The notes: generated from the letters alone by a model not told the origin. Positions 46,523-56,037 are shown, numbered from the stretch's first letter. The stretch is DNA of 64,000 nt from Chitinilyticum litopenaei DSM 21440 (GCF_000428145.1 NZ_ATZJ01000006.1:87724-151723); one strand, 5' to 3'. A program made the numbers and translations.

Positions 46523-47914
46523 CTAGAGGCACTTGCGCTGATTAACCGGAGCGATTTGCAGCGCTTCCCGGTACTTGGCAACGGTTCGTCGCGCAACCAC
46601 GATACCCTGCCGTGCGAGTTCTTCCATCAAGGCGCTGTCGGACAGCGGCTTTTGCTTGTTTTCATTCTGGACCATCTGGCGGATCAGCGCCTTGATTGCC
46701 GTCGCCGAGCATTCGCCGCCGGCGTCGGTGTCCACATGACTGCCAAAAAAGTACTTGAACTCCAGCACGCCGCGCGGCGTGAGCATGTATTTCTGCGTGG
46801 TGACCCGGGAAACGGTGGATTCGTGCAGATCGAGCACTTCGGCGATATCGCGCAGCACCAAGGGCCGCATGGCGACTTCACCCAGTTCGAAGAATGCCTT
46901 CTGACGCTCGACAATGGCTTCGGCCACGCGCAGGATGGTCTGACCACGCTGCTCGATGCTTTTGACCAGCCAGCGCGCTTCCTGCAGCTGGGCTGCCAGC
47001 GCCTGCCCCTCGCTCCCCTGGACCAGCCGGGCGTAATGCTCATTGACCCGCAATCTTGGCTGGGCGGCGCCAAACAGGCGCACGACCCACTGACCACGGA
47101 CCTTGCTGACCACCACATCCGGCACGATGTAATTGGAATCGGTATTTCCCCATTGACTGCCCGGTCGCGGGTTCAGCGAACCGATCAGGGCGATCGCCGA
47201 ACGTAACGCCGTTTCATCGCAATGTAACAGCCTTTTGAGCCTAGTGTAGTCCCGCGCCGCCAATAAATCGAGTGAATGCAGCACAATCTGTTCGGCCAGT
47301 TCACGCACGGGCCCGGCCGGGTGATTGCGCAGCTGCAGATGCAGGCATTCGCCCAGATTGCGGGCACCGACTCCGGGAGGATCGAACTGCTGGATGTGGC
47401 GCAAGGCCACCAGCCAGTCGTCGGGCTCGATCTCCAGTTCTCTGAGCTCTTCACCGGCGAACTGCTCGTGAATGTCCTCGATGGTCTGGCCCAGCAGGCC
47501 ATCATCATCGAGCGCATCGATCAGCAGCAGCACCAACCCGCGATCACGCGGCGACAAGGTCAGGAGCCGCGCCTGCTCCTGCAGGTGTTCGTGCAGGCTG
47601 ATGTGGCGCGGCACATTCAGCGCGGGATCATAATCATCGTCGTCGCCACGCGGAGCGCGCACCTCGTCCCAGCGCAACTCCAGATCGTCCGGACGCTCCG
47701 CCTCGACTTCAGTCTGCGCGACCTCGGTCTCGCCCTGCTCGCCCGAGGATTCCTCACTGCCATCCTGGCGCTCCAGCAGCGGGTTTTCGGCCAGGAAAGT
47801 CTCCAGCTCGTGCTGAAACTCCAGCGTGGACAGCTGCAGAAGCCGGATCGACTGTGCCAGTTGCGGTGTCAGATTGAGCTGCTGCGACATGCGCAGCTGC
47901 AGGCTGGCCTTCAT
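46523..47914 (-). CDS. rpoN: RNA polymerase sigma-54 factor
   Basis: 463 aa. Gln/Leu-rich activator region (LQLRMSQQLNLTPQLAQSIRLLQLS split by the start), acidic linker (about 50-110), core-binding domain, helix-turn-helix, and the C-terminal RpoN box ARRTVAKYREAL. Directs transcription from -24/-12 promoters with enhancer-binding proteins. ATG 47914 is 13 bases after lptB. Confidence 0.95.
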   Translation of the reverse strand: MKASLQLRMSQQLNLTPQLAQSIRLLQLSTLEFQHELETFLAENPLLERQDGSEESSGEQGETEVAQTEVEAERPDDLELRWDEVRAPRGDDDDYDPALNVPRHISLHEHLQEQARLLTLSPRDRGLVLLLIDALDDDGLLGQTIEDIHEQFAGEELRELEIEPDDWLVALRHIQQFDPPGVGARNLGECLHLQLRNHPAGPVRELAEQIVLHSLDLLAARDYTRLKRLLHCDETALRSAIALIGSLNPRPGSQWGNTDSNYIVPDVVVSKVRGQWVVRLFGAAQPRLRVNEHYARLVQGSEGQALAAQLQEARWLVKSIEQRGQTILRVAEAIVERQKAFFELGEVAMRPLVLRDIAEVLDLHESTVSRVTTQKYMLTPRGVLEFKYFFGSHVDTDAGGECSATAIKALIRQMVQNENKQKPLSDSALMEELARQGIVVARRTVAKYREALQIAPVNQRKCL

Positions 47915-47927
47915 CGCGTTTCCCGCC

Positions 47928-48653
47928 TTACATCCGGAAGTGTTCACCCAGATAAACACGACGCACGTGTTCGTCCTGGATGATGGCGGCAGGCTGGCCG
48001 GCGGCCAGTACGCGACCTTCGGAAATGATGTAGGCGCGATCGCAGATGCCCAGCGTTTCGCGCACATTGTGATCGGTGATCAGCACGCCGATGCCGCGCT
48101 CCTTCAGAAAGCCGATGATGCGCTGGATATCCATCACCGCGATCGGATCGACACCGGCAAAGGGTTCGTCCAGCAGGATGAAGCGCGGATTGCTCGCAAG
48201 TGCGCGGGCGATTTCGGCGCGACGGCGCTCCCCGCCTGAGAGGCTCAACGCGGTGGCGTTGCGCAAATGGGCAATATGCAGGTCATGCAGCAATTCATCG
48301 AGGCGCACGTCGATTTCGCTGCTTTCGGAATAATGCAGCTCCAATACCGCCCGCACATTTTCGGCCACGGTCATCTTGCGGAAAATCGACGCTTCCTGCG
48401 GCAGATACCCCACGCCCAGGCGGGCCCGACGATGAATGGGCAAATCACTGATGTCCTGGCCATCCAGCTCGATGCGCCCGCCATTGGCGCCGACCAGTCC
48501 GACAATCATGTAAAAGCTGGTGGTCTTGCCGGCGCCATTGGGCCCCAGCAGGCCGACCACTTCGCCGCTGGCGATCTCCAGCGAGACATCGTGGACGACG
48601 GTGCGCTTGCCGTAGGTTTTCTGCAAGCTGCTAGCCTTGAGCATGCTGATCAT
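47928..48653 (-). CDS. lptB: LPS export ABC transporter ATP-binding protein
   Basis: 241 aa. Walker A GPNGAGKT, signature LSGGERRR, Walker B ILLDEPFAGVDP. Powers LptFG-driven LPS extraction. Overlaps lptA by 4 bases. Confidence 0.96.
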   Translation of the reverse strand: MISMLKASSLQKTYGKRTVVHDVSLEIASGEVVGLLGPNGAGKTTSFYMIVGLVGANGGRIELDGQDISDLPIHRRARLGVGYLPQEASIFRKMTVAENVRAVLELHYSESSEIDVRLDELLHDLHIAHLRNATALSLSGGERRRAEIARALASNPRFILLDEPFAGVDPIAVMDIQRIIGFLKERGIGVLITDHNVRETLGICDRAYIISEGRVLAAGQPAAIIQDEHVRRVYLGEHFRM

Positions 48654-49153
48654 TGCGCGGCGCTCGCGTTCTTCTTTTTCGGAGTGATGGTGATATTGAC
48701 CCGGCCGCCCTGGGCGCTGTCGACCTGGTATTGCTCGGTACTCATGTCGTAAGTGATCACGTCGCCGGTGACGGTATCCTGTGCCCGCCTGACCCAGGCC
48801 TTGTCCATCAGCTTGAGCACGCCGGTCTTGCCGTTATAGTCGAAACGCAGCGCCTCGCCTTCCAGCCAGTCGGGGCTGTTGTCGAGCTTGGTGCGGAATT
48901 TCACCGGCCGCCCGGCCCCCTGACCGAACTGGTTGCCGTCATCATCCTGGCGCGTCACCAGCTTGTCACCCTGGATGCGCATGGTGCCCTGCGTGACGAT
49001 CACGTTGCCGGTGCAGGTACTGGTCTGGGTTTTCTGCTCGGCCAGACAATGATCGGCCACGATGTTCATGGGCTTGTCCCGGTCCGCCTTTTCGGCGAAG
49101 GCGGGGCTAGCGAGCAGGAATGCCGCCAAGGGCAGCACGTGCAGTCGGGACAT
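48650..49153 (-). CDS. lptA: LPS transport periplasmic protein LptA
   Basis: 167 aa with a signal peptide (MSRLHVLPLAAFLLASPAFA) and an OstA-type beta-jellyroll (KPMNIVADH, GNVIVTQGTMRIQGD). Bridges LPS across the periplasm. The start lies 47 bases inside the lptC 3' end, an unusually long overlap. Confidence 0.92.
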   Translation of the reverse strand: MSRLHVLPLAAFLLASPAFAEKADRDKPMNIVADHCLAEQKTQTSTCTGNVIVTQGTMRIQGDKLVTRQDDDGNQFGQGAGRPVKFRTKLDNSPDWLEGEALRFDYNGKTGVLKLMDKAWVRRAQDTVTGDVITYDMSTEQYQVDSAQGGRVNITITPKKKNASAAQ

Positions 49154-49706
49154 AAGTCATCCTCACTTGGGAAAGAAGTTCCAGCGTTTCCTGGCGGTGA
49201 TCGGCAACAAAGCCGACCGCTTCGGCATGATGCGGCCCCTGGTCGGCCACGACCGGCTGGCTGGAGCGGGCCCGCTCGTTTTTGGTGTCCACCCAGATTT
49301 CACTGCTGCGCACACGCAACTCGGCGCCACCGGGTGCGGCGGCGCGCGTTAGCAGCACCTGTCCGGTAAAGAACACCTCGTCCCCCTTGTGCACGGCGCG
49401 GGCCTTTTCACCGACGACGGTCAGCAAGGGCTGGCCCGGCGGGCTGTGATACAGCACAGGCGCAGTGAACAGCATGGTGTCATCCTTGGGTATATGCTGA
49501 AAGTCCTTGGCCTGTATACGTGACAGAGGCATACCCCGCTCATTGAGCCGTACAACCATGGCACCGGACGCCACCATGTCCACCGCCAGCGGCGAGGGCC
49601 GCCGGCCGCCGAGCTCGACCACGCTGAACTGGTTCAGCAGGTAGACCAGCGCGCCCAGCACGCTGGCCAGCAAGAGCGGCAGGAGGGTAACGATGCGATC
49701 GCGCAC
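49107..49706 (-). CDS. lptC: LPS export protein LptC
   Basis: 199 aa: one N-terminal membrane helix and a periplasmic OstA-like domain. Receives LPS from LptBFG and hands it to LptA. GTG 49706 with GAGG about 7 bases upstream, 7 bases after the kdsC stop. Residues about 58-73 lie in a 47-bp palindrome copy and use rare codons (CCT, TCA, CGT, ATA twice). Confidence 0.87.
   Translation of the reverse strand: MRDRIVTLLPLLLASVLGALVYLLNQFSVVELGGRRPSPLAVDMVASGAMVVRLNERGMPLSRIQAKDFQHIPKDDTMLFTAPVLYHSPPGQPLLTVVGEKARAVHKGDEVFFTGQVLLTRAAAPGGAELRVRSSEIWVDTKNERARSSQPVVADQGPHHAEAVGFVADHRQETLELLSQVRMTYVPTARAALGGIPAR
49489..49535. repeat. 47-bp palindromic element, copy H (inside lptC)
   Basis: GGTAT / ATACC ends at the same 47-bp spacing. 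The inner dyad is decayed, but base-by-base similarity to copy F (AG-CCTT, ATA, ACAGAG) supports membership. Confidence 0.55.
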
Positions 49707-49713
49707 GCCGGCC

Positions 49714-50244
49714 TCAGCGCAGATAGGGAGCCATGGCCGACTCCCAGTTGCCCTGCGCTTGCAGCAGGTATTCGCACAGCTCGCGCACCGCGCCGCGGCC
49801 GCCGGCACGGCCGGTCACGTAATGCGCCGACTGCAGCACCAGCTCGGGGGCTTCCGGCACCGCCACGGCAAAGCCGACCCGCCGCATCACCGGCAGATCA
49901 ACCACATCGTCACCCATATAACCGCATTCAGCGGCGCTCACGCCGGCTTCGCCAAGCAATTGCTCGAAGACGACCAGTTTGTCGTGTGCCCCCTGATGCA
50001 GAAAGTCGATACCCAGATGCCGGGCGCGATTGGCCACCAGCTTCGAGGTGCGGCCGGTGATGATGGCGAGCTTGACCCCCGAGGCGCGCAGCATCTTCAG
50101 GCCATGGCCATCGAGCGAATTGAAGGCCTTGATTTCCTCGCCGGTGTCCGTGTAGTACAGGCTGCCGTCGGTCATCACGCCATCCACGTCGAAAATCATC
50201 AGGCGTACCGCCGCTGCATTCGTCACCATTGCACTTGCCACCAT
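49714..50244 (-). CDS. kdsC: 3-deoxy-D-manno-octulosonate 8-phosphate phosphatase
   Basis: 176 aa HAD phosphatase: FDVDGVMTDG, TGR and GYMGDDVVDLPVM. Makes KDO from KDO-8-phosphate for LPS. Between kdsD and lptC. Confidence 0.94.
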   Translation of the reverse strand: MVASAMVTNAAAVRLMIFDVDGVMTDGSLYYTDTGEEIKAFNSLDGHGLKMLRASGVKLAIITGRTSKLVANRARHLGIDFLHQGAHDKLVVFEQLLGEAGVSAAECGYMGDDVVDLPVMRRVGFAVAVPEAPELVLQSAHYVTGRAGGRGAVRELCEYLLQAQGNWESAMAPYLR

Positions 50245-50286
50245 TACGCCAACCTCGTCATTTGTGAAATTCGGTACCGCGCGAGC

Positions 50287-51258
50287 TCAGACCACCCGGG
50301 CGCGCAGCAGGTCATGCATGTTCAGCGCCCCGACCAGCCGGCCATCGGCGGACGTCACCAGCAGGCCGTTGATGCGGCGCGCTTCCATCAGCTGCACCGC
50401 CTCCACCGCCAGCGCATCGCTGCGTATCGTGGCCGGGTCCGGCGTCATCACGGCGGCCACCGCCGCCGTGTGCACATCGACGCCGCGATCCAGCGCGCGG
50501 CGCAGATCGCCGTCGGTAAAGATGCCGCGAACACGCTCCCCGCGCACCACGGCCGTCATGCCCAGCCCCTTGCGGCTGATTTCCAGCAGGGCATCCTTCA
50601 ACAAGGCCGTGTCGGCAACCACCGGCAGGGCGTCGCCCTGGCGCATGACATCGGCCACATGCACGAGCAAGCGCCGGCCCAGCGTGCCGCCCGGGTGCGA
50701 CAGGGCAAAATCCTCCTGGCGAAAACCGCGCGCCTCCAGCAGCGCGACGGCCAGCGCATCGCCCAGCGCCAGCGAAGCCGTGGTGCTCGACGTCGGCGCC
50801 AGATTCAGCGGGCACGCCTCCTGCTCGACCCAGGCATCCAGATGCACGGTGGCCGCCTGCCCGAGCGTGGACAGCCGATTGCCCGTCATGGCAATAATGG
50901 GCACCCCTAGACGCTTCAGGCTGGGCAGCAGCGCCAGCACCTCGTCGCTCTCGCCGGAATTGGACAGCGCCAGCACCACATCCTGCCGGGTGATCATGCC
51001 CAGATCGCCATGCACGGCCTCGGCCGGATGGACGAAAAAGGCCGGCGTGCCGGTACTGGCCATGGTCGCGGCAATCTTGCGCGCCACATGGCCGGACTTG
51101 CCCATGCCGATCACGACCACCCGCCCCTGGCTGGCCAGCACCAGGCGGCAGGCATCGGCAAAGGCCGGATCAAGCCGCGCGACCAGCGCCGCGACCGCCT
51201 GGGCTTCGGCCAGCAGCACACGCTGCGCGCAGGCCAGAAAGAAGTCGGGGGTTTGCAT
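50287..51258 (-). CDS. kdsD: Arabinose-5-phosphate isomerase
   Basis: 323 aa: SIS domain (GMGKSGHVARKIA, LSNSGESDE, HPGGTLGRRL) and two CBS repeats. Isomerises ribulose-5-phosphate for KDO synthesis. ATG 51258 fits the family N-terminus; the frame extends upstream 18 codons. First gene of the long minus-strand cluster. Confidence 0.94.
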   Translation of the reverse strand: MQTPDFFLACAQRVLLAEAQAVAALVARLDPAFADACRLVLASQGRVVVIGMGKSGHVARKIAATMASTGTPAFFVHPAEAVHGDLGMITRQDVVLALSNSGESDEVLALLPSLKRLGVPIIAMTGNRLSTLGQAATVHLDAWVEQEACPLNLAPTSSTTASLALGDALAVALLEARGFRQEDFALSHPGGTLGRRLLVHVADVMRQGDALPVVADTALLKDALLEISRKGLGMTAVVRGERVRGIFTDGDLRRALDRGVDVHTAAVAAVMTPDPATIRSDALAVEAVQLMEARRINGLLVTSADGRLVGALNMHDLLRARVV

Positions 51259-51376
51259 AGCAAAACAGTATAAGGGACGAAGCCCGCGCTCGGCCACCGC
51301 CGCCAAGCACAAATGATGCCAAACGGATCGCTGCGGCGCGCTGGGCTATAATTGCCGCACTTTCCGGAGCCGCTTC
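51259..51376. promoter_or_regulatory. Divergent promoter region kdsD / kefB
   Basis: 118 bp. A TATAAT at 51347-51352 points toward the antiporter gene and a TATACT (51267-51272, minus strand) toward kdsD. Neither has a good -35 at normal spacing. Confidence 0.45.
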
Positions 51377-53350
51377 TTGTCTGCCACCCCGCTCGCCCCC
51401 GTCCTGACCCTGCTTGCCACCGCCGTAGTGACGGTGGTGTTGTGCCGCCGCCTGAAATGGCCCCCCATGCTCGGCTACCTGCTGGTCGGGCTGGCCATCG
51501 GTCCGCACGCCCTCGCCCTGATTCCCTCCGACGAAGCCACCGGCCACCTCGCCGAATTCGGCATTGTCTTCCTGATGTTCACGCTGGGGCTGGAATTCAA
51601 TCTGGCGCGGCTTTACAGCATGAAACGCATCGTGTTCGGACTGGGTGCGGCGCAGGTCATCGTCACGGCCACCCTGCTGGCCGGACTGATGCAGCTGGCC
51701 GCCGTGCCGTTCAGCGCCGGGCTGGCGCTGGGCGCCGCCCTGGCCATGTCGTCCACCGCCATGGTCTCCAAGCTGCTGAGCGACCGCAATGAAATGAATA
51801 CGCCACAGGGGCGCAATGCCTTTGGCATCCTGCTGTTCCAGGATCTCGCCGTCGTCCCCTTCCTGATCATCATCCCGGTACTGGGCCAGCCGCCCGAGGT
51901 GCTGTGGCGCGAGCTGGGCTTCGCCGGGCTGACCATTGCCGCGGTGCTGCTCTTGCTGCTCAAGCTGGGTCAGCAGTTGATGCGCCCCTGGTTCAACCTG
52001 GTCGCGCGCCAGCACTCCAGCGAACTCTTCATGCTCAATGTGCTGCTGGTCACGCTGGGCATTGCCTGGATCACCGAACTGGCCGGCCTGTCGCTGGCGC
52101 TGGGCGCCTTTATCGCCGGCATGCTGATTTCCGAAACCGAATACCGCTACCAGGTGGAAGACGACATCCGCCCGTTTCGCGACCTGCTGCTCGGGCTGTT
52201 TTTCGTGACCGTCGGCATGAACCTGAACCTACAGCTGCTGCTGCAGGAGTGGTGGCGCATCCTCTTGCTGGTGCTGTTTCTGGTGCCGGGCAAGATCCTC
52301 ATCATCGCCGGCGTCGCGCGACTGTTTGGCGATACGCCCGGCACGGCCCTGCGCACCGGCTTCGCCCTCGGACAGGGCGGCGAATTCGCCTTCGTGCTGC
52401 TGGCGCTGGCCGCTGGCCAGCAACTGATTCCCACGCCCTTCCTGCAAAGCGCGCTGGCCGCCGTGATCGTGTCGATGCTGATCACGCCCATCCTGCTGCA
52501 ACACTCGGACAAGCTGGTACTGCGGCTGGCCAGCTCGGAATGGATGAACATGGCCGCCAGCCTGCACCAGATTGCGGTGCGCTCGATGGCCGCGCAGAAG
52601 CACGTCATCCTCTGCGGCTATGGCCGCAGCGGTCAGTCGCTGGGGCGGATTCTGGCCTGCGAGAACATTCCCTTTTTCGCGCTCGACCTCGACCCCGAGA
52701 AGGTTCGCGAGGCCAGTGCGGCCGGCGAATCGGTGGTGTTCGGCAATGCCGCCAAGCGCGAAGTACTGCTGGCGGCCGGGCTGATGCGCGCGCAGGCACT
52801 GGTGGTCACCTACTCCGACACGCACTCGGCACTGCAGATCATCGAAACCGTGCACCAGCTGCGCCCGGGCCTGCCCATCATCGTGCGCACCACCGACGAT
52901 CATGACATCGAAAAACTGCGCGCGGCCGGCGCCGCCGAAGTCGTCGCGGAAATCATGGAAGGCAGCCTGATGCTCGCCTCGCATGCGCTGATGCTGCTGG
53001 GCGTGCCGCTCAACAAGGTGGTCAAGCGCATTCGCGAGGTGCGCGAATCGCGCTACGAACTGATTCGCGGCTTTTATCGCGGCATCAGCGAAGAATTCGA
53101 CGAGGACAGCCATCAGCGCCAGGCAAGGCTGCACACCCTGCTGCTCAGCGAAGGCGCCCACGCCATCGGCAAGACACTGGGCGAGCTGGATCTGGCGCGC
53201 CTGCATGTCGAAATCCGCAGCATCCGCCGGCGCAACCAGCCGCCGCAGACCGCCGCCAGCGACTTCACACTGCAAAACGGCGATGTGCTGGTCCTGCTGG
53301 GCGAGCCGGAAGGTCTGGCAGCAGCTGAAGACCTGCTACTGCAAGGCTGA
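51377..53350 (+). CDS. CPA2 cation:proton antiporter, KefB/YbaL type
   Basis: 657 aa: about 12 membrane helices (Na/H exchanger domain, 1-385), a TrkA-N/RCK domain (ILCGYGRSGQSLGRIL) and a TrkA-C domain. Likely K+/H+ efflux gated by nucleotide or other ligand. TTG start at 51377 with GGAG upstream; no ATG fits. Its stop is one base from palindrome copy G. Confidence 0.88.
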   Translation: MSATPLAPVLTLLATAVVTVVLCRRLKWPPMLGYLLVGLAIGPHALALIPSDEATGHLAEFGIVFLMFTLGLEFNLARLYSMKRIVFGLGAAQVIVTATLLAGLMQLAAVPFSAGLALGAALAMSSTAMVSKLLSDRNEMNTPQGRNAFGILLFQDLAVVPFLIIIPVLGQPPEVLWRELGFAGLTIAAVLLLLLKLGQQLMRPWFNLVARQHSSELFMLNVLLVTLGIAWITELAGLSLALGAFIAGMLISETEYRYQVEDDIRPFRDLLLGLFFVTVGMNLNLQLLLQEWWRILLLVLFLVPGKILIIAGVARLFGDTPGTALRTGFALGQGGEFAFVLLALAAGQQLIPTPFLQSALAAVIVSMLITPILLQHSDKLVLRLASSEWMNMAASLHQIAVRSMAAQKHVILCGYGRSGQSLGRILACENIPFFALDLDPEKVREASAAGESVVFGNAAKREVLLAAGLMRAQALVVTYSDTHSALQIIETVHQLRPGLPIIVRTTDDHDIEKLRAAGAAEVVAEIMEGSLMLASHALMLLGVPLNKVVKRIREVRESRYELIRGFYRGISEEFDEDSHQRQARLHTLLLSEGAHAIGKTLGELDLARLHVEIRSIRRRNQPPQTAASDFTLQNGDVLVLLGEPEGLAAAEDLLLQG

Positions 53351-53351
53351 G

Positions 53352-53398
53352 GGTATTGCCACGCAACCCAGCAAGGCAAAAGGCCGCAGATACATACC
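53352..53398. repeat. 47-bp palindromic element, copy G
   Basis: GGTAT / ATACC ends at exact spacing; inner pairing weak (9 of 23). Begins one base after the kefB-type stop. Confidence 0.65.
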
Positions 53399-53516
53399 CG
53401 CAAGATGAAAACCGGGCGCCGAGGCGCCCACCAGGCGCAGAGCAAACACCTGGCGGCGCTGCGCGCCACGGCACCCCGGCCTTGAATGCCGTTGAGCGAT
53501 CAGCCCGGCTCGCCGC

Positions 53517-54659
53517 TCAGCGATTGATTCGCGGCCGCTTGCCGGCGCGCGCCGCCAGCGCCAGCTCCTGTCCGCCCCGGGCAATGCGCAGCGCCACTTC
53601 CGACTCCGGCGTCAGCGCCGACATCATGTTCAGCATGGCGCTGGAATTCTTCACCGGCTGACCATTGATGGCCAGCAGCACATCGCCCGGGCGCAAGCCG
53701 GCCGCATCGGCCGGACCGCCGCGCACCACCCCGGCGATCAGCGCACCCTCGGCGCGGCTCAGACGGAAGGACGCCGCCAGCTCCGGCGTCACGTCCTGCA
53801 CCTCGACGCCCAGCCAGCCGCGTGTCACCGCGCCATCACGGATGATGGCATCCATTACCTGACGCACCGTACTCACCGGAATGGCGAAACCGATGCCCAG
53901 CGAACCACCGCTGCGCGAATAAATCGCGGTATTGATGCCGACCAGTGCGCCGCGCGTGTCGATCAGCCCGCCACCGGAATTGCCCGGATTGATCGGCGCA
54001 TCGGTCTGAATGAAGTTTTCAAAGGTATTGATGCCCAGTTCGGAGCGTCCGAGCGCGGACACGATGCCCATCGTCACCGTCTGCCCCACGCCGAAGGGGT
54101 TGCCGATCGCCAGCACCACATCGCCCACCTGCAGGCCGTCGGCATCGCCAAACTGCACCACCGGCAGGTTTTCCGCCTCGATGCGGATCACCGCAAGATC
54201 GGTCTCCGGGTCAGTGCCGATCAGGCGCGCCTCGGCGGTGCGGCCATCCGCCAGCGCCACCTCGATCTGGTCCGCGCCGGCAACGACGTGATTGTTGGTC
54301 ACGATATAGCCATCGGCCGACACGATCACCCCTGAGCCCAGACTGGCCGTGCGTGGCGATTCGCCGCCCTGGCGGTCACCGTAGAAAAAACGGAACAGCG
54401 GATCATCAAGCTGGCGCTTCGGGCGACGCACCTGCTGGGCGGTATAGATATTGACCACGGAGGGCAGCGCCGCCTGTGCGGCCTCGCGGTAGCTTTGTGG
54501 CGCGGATGCCACGACCGGCGCCGGCAGCGCCGCGACAGGTGCCGGCCGTGGAGCGACCGGCTGCGGTTGCAACCATTGCGGCTGGAGCACGGCCAGCACG
54601 GCCCAGACACCCAGCGCAACCGTCACGGTTTGTGCGAAAATCAGCCAGATTTTTTTCAT
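53517..54659 (-). CDS. DegS-like membrane-anchored serine protease
   Basis: 380 aa: one N-terminal helix (about 4-25), Pro/Ala linker, trypsin-like domain with His (TNNHVV), Asp (ETDLAVI) and Ser (NPGNSGGGL), and a single PDZ domain. One PDZ and an uncleaved anchor suit DegS rather than DegP. It may act in envelope-stress signalling or protein quality control. ATG 54659 chosen; TTG 54668 is unlikely. Divergent from nif3 with only 11 bp between start codons. Confidence 0.88.
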   Translation of the reverse strand: MKKIWLIFAQTVTVALGVWAVLAVLQPQWLQPQPVAPRPAPVAALPAPVVASAPQSYREAAQAALPSVVNIYTAQQVRRPKRQLDDPLFRFFYGDRQGGESPRTASLGSGVIVSADGYIVTNNHVVAGADQIEVALADGRTAEARLIGTDPETDLAVIRIEAENLPVVQFGDADGLQVGDVVLAIGNPFGVGQTVTMGIVSALGRSELGINTFENFIQTDAPINPGNSGGGLIDTRGALVGINTAIYSRSGGSLGIGFAIPVSTVRQVMDAIIRDGAVTRGWLGVEVQDVTPELAASFRLSRAEGALIAGVVRGGPADAAGLRPGDVLLAINGQPVKNSSAMLNMMSALTPESEVALRIARGGQELALAARAGKRPRINR

Positions 54660-54670
54660 GTTGACCAAGA

Positions 54671-55420
54671 ATGCCGATACAGCGTAACGAACTCGAAAAG
54701 TATATCGGACAACTGCTTATGCAGGATCGCTTTCGCGATTATGCCCCCAATGGCCTGCAGGTCGAGGGCCGCGACAGCATCCGGAAAATCGCCAGCGCCG
54801 TGACCGCCTCGCAGGCCGCAATCGATGCCGCCATTGCCATTGGCGCCGACGCGCTGCTCGTGCATCACGGTTTTTTCTGGAAAAGCGAAGCCGCGCCCAT
54901 CGTGCGCCAGAAGAAGGCTCGCATCGCCGCACTGTTGCGCCATGACCTCAGTCTGTTCGGCTACCACCTGCCGCTGGATGCCCACCCCGAACTGGGCAAC
55001 AACGCGCGACTGGGGCAACTGCTCGGCATCACGCCCACCGGACGCTGCGGCGAACAGGACATGGTCTGGCTGGGCGAACTCAGCGTACCGTGCGACTGGC
55101 CGGCCTGGAGCGCACGGATTCACACCGTGCTGGGGCGCGAACCACTGGTGATCCCCGGCCGCAGTGAAGTCCGTCGCATCGCCTGGTGCAGCGGTGGGGC
55201 ACAATCGTATTTCCACGAGGTGGCCGCGCTGGACGTGGATTGCTTCCTGACCGGCGAGGCATCCGAATTCGTCACCCATCTGGCGCGCGAAAGCGGGGTC
55301 GGGTTTGTCGCCGCCGGCCACCACGCCACCGAGCGCTACGGCATCCAGGCCCTGTGCGCCCACCTCGCCACCGAATTCAATCTGGAGCACGTCTACCTTG
55401 ATCTCGACAACCCCGTTTAA
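54671..55420 (+). CDS. Nif3-like dinuclear metal protein (YbgI family)
   Basis: 249 aa. N-terminus ELEKYIGQLL...DYAPNGLQVEG, metal motifs LVHHGFFW, YHLPLDAHPELGNN and GHHATERYG. Sometimes labelled GTP cyclohydrolase type 2; true reaction uncertain. Start ATG 54671. Confidence 0.9.
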   Translation: MPIQRNELEKYIGQLLMQDRFRDYAPNGLQVEGRDSIRKIASAVTASQAAIDAAIAIGADALLVHHGFFWKSEAAPIVRQKKARIAALLRHDLSLFGYHLPLDAHPELGNNARLGQLLGITPTGRCGEQDMVWLGELSVPCDWPAWSARIHTVLGREPLVIPGRSEVRRIAWCSGGAQSYFHEVAALDVDCFLTGEASEFVTHLARESGVGFVAAGHHATERYGIQALCAHLATEFNLEHVYLDLDNPV

Positions 55421-55898
55421 GCTGAGCGCCCTGCTGGCCAGCGCCCTGCTGGCCGCCTGCGCCACCACGAACGCCCCTCCGAATAATCCGCCGGCGCCCA
55501 CCCCGACGCCGGCTCCCGTTGCCAGCAAGCCCGTCGCGGCCAGCGCTCCGGCCACCAGCAGCGCTGCTCCCAGCGTGCTGATCCGTGGCCGCAGCAGCAA
55601 GGCCATCCTGGATGACGTCGTCAATTACCGCACGCAGCAAAAAGGCATGAAACTGAAAAGCCGCAGCGGCAGCCGCGTCGAGCTGAGCCTGGCCATGCAG
55701 CGCACCAGCAACCCCAGCGAAGCGCGCATGGTCTATCAGCTCACCCCGGAAAACGGCGCGCAACGCCTGTCGGCCCGCGTCTTCCAGTACACCCACCCCG
55801 GCACCACCCGCGAAACCGGCGTCGAAATCACGCAAAGCCTGCAGGAGCAACTGCTGGCCGAACTGCCGCGCTACCAGCAGCAGGCCGCCAGCCGCTGA
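55398..55898 (+). CDS. Small lipoprotein
   Basis: 166 aa from TTG 55398, which overlaps the nif3 end by 23 bases. The signal peptide ends in lipobox LLAAC. Next a Pro/Ala/Thr linker (about 25-60), then a compact domain (RSSKAILDDVVNYRTQQKGMKL) not recognised. The alternative upstream starts lie deep in nif3. Likely outer-membrane or periplasm-facing. Confidence 0.7.
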   Translation: MISTTPFKLSALLASALLAACATTNAPPNNPPAPTPTPAPVASKPVAASAPATSSAAPSVLIRGRSSKAILDDVVNYRTQQKGMKLKSRSGSRVELSLAMQRTSNPSEARMVYQLTPENGAQRLSARVFQYTHPGTTRETGVEITQSLQEQLLAELPRYQQQAASR

Positions 55899-56037
55899 AA
55901 CGCAGCCAGCGGGACGGGGCATTTGCTGCTTTCGCAACCAGATATCCCTACTTGCGCTCTTGGTATTAAGTTCCCGGCCCGTTTCGGGTAGAATTTGACA
56001 GTTTTCGCTTTGAGTTACGTCAATCAGGGATTCGGTT
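55899..56037. promoter_or_regulatory. petABC upstream region
   Basis: 139 bp before petA. A TTGACA at 55995-56000 is present, but no good -10 follows at normal spacing. Confidence 0.4.

Noticed and set aside
55995..56022. TTGACA upstream of petA as a sigma-70 promoter
   Set aside because: No acceptable -10 hexamer at 16-18 bp; kept only as a remark.
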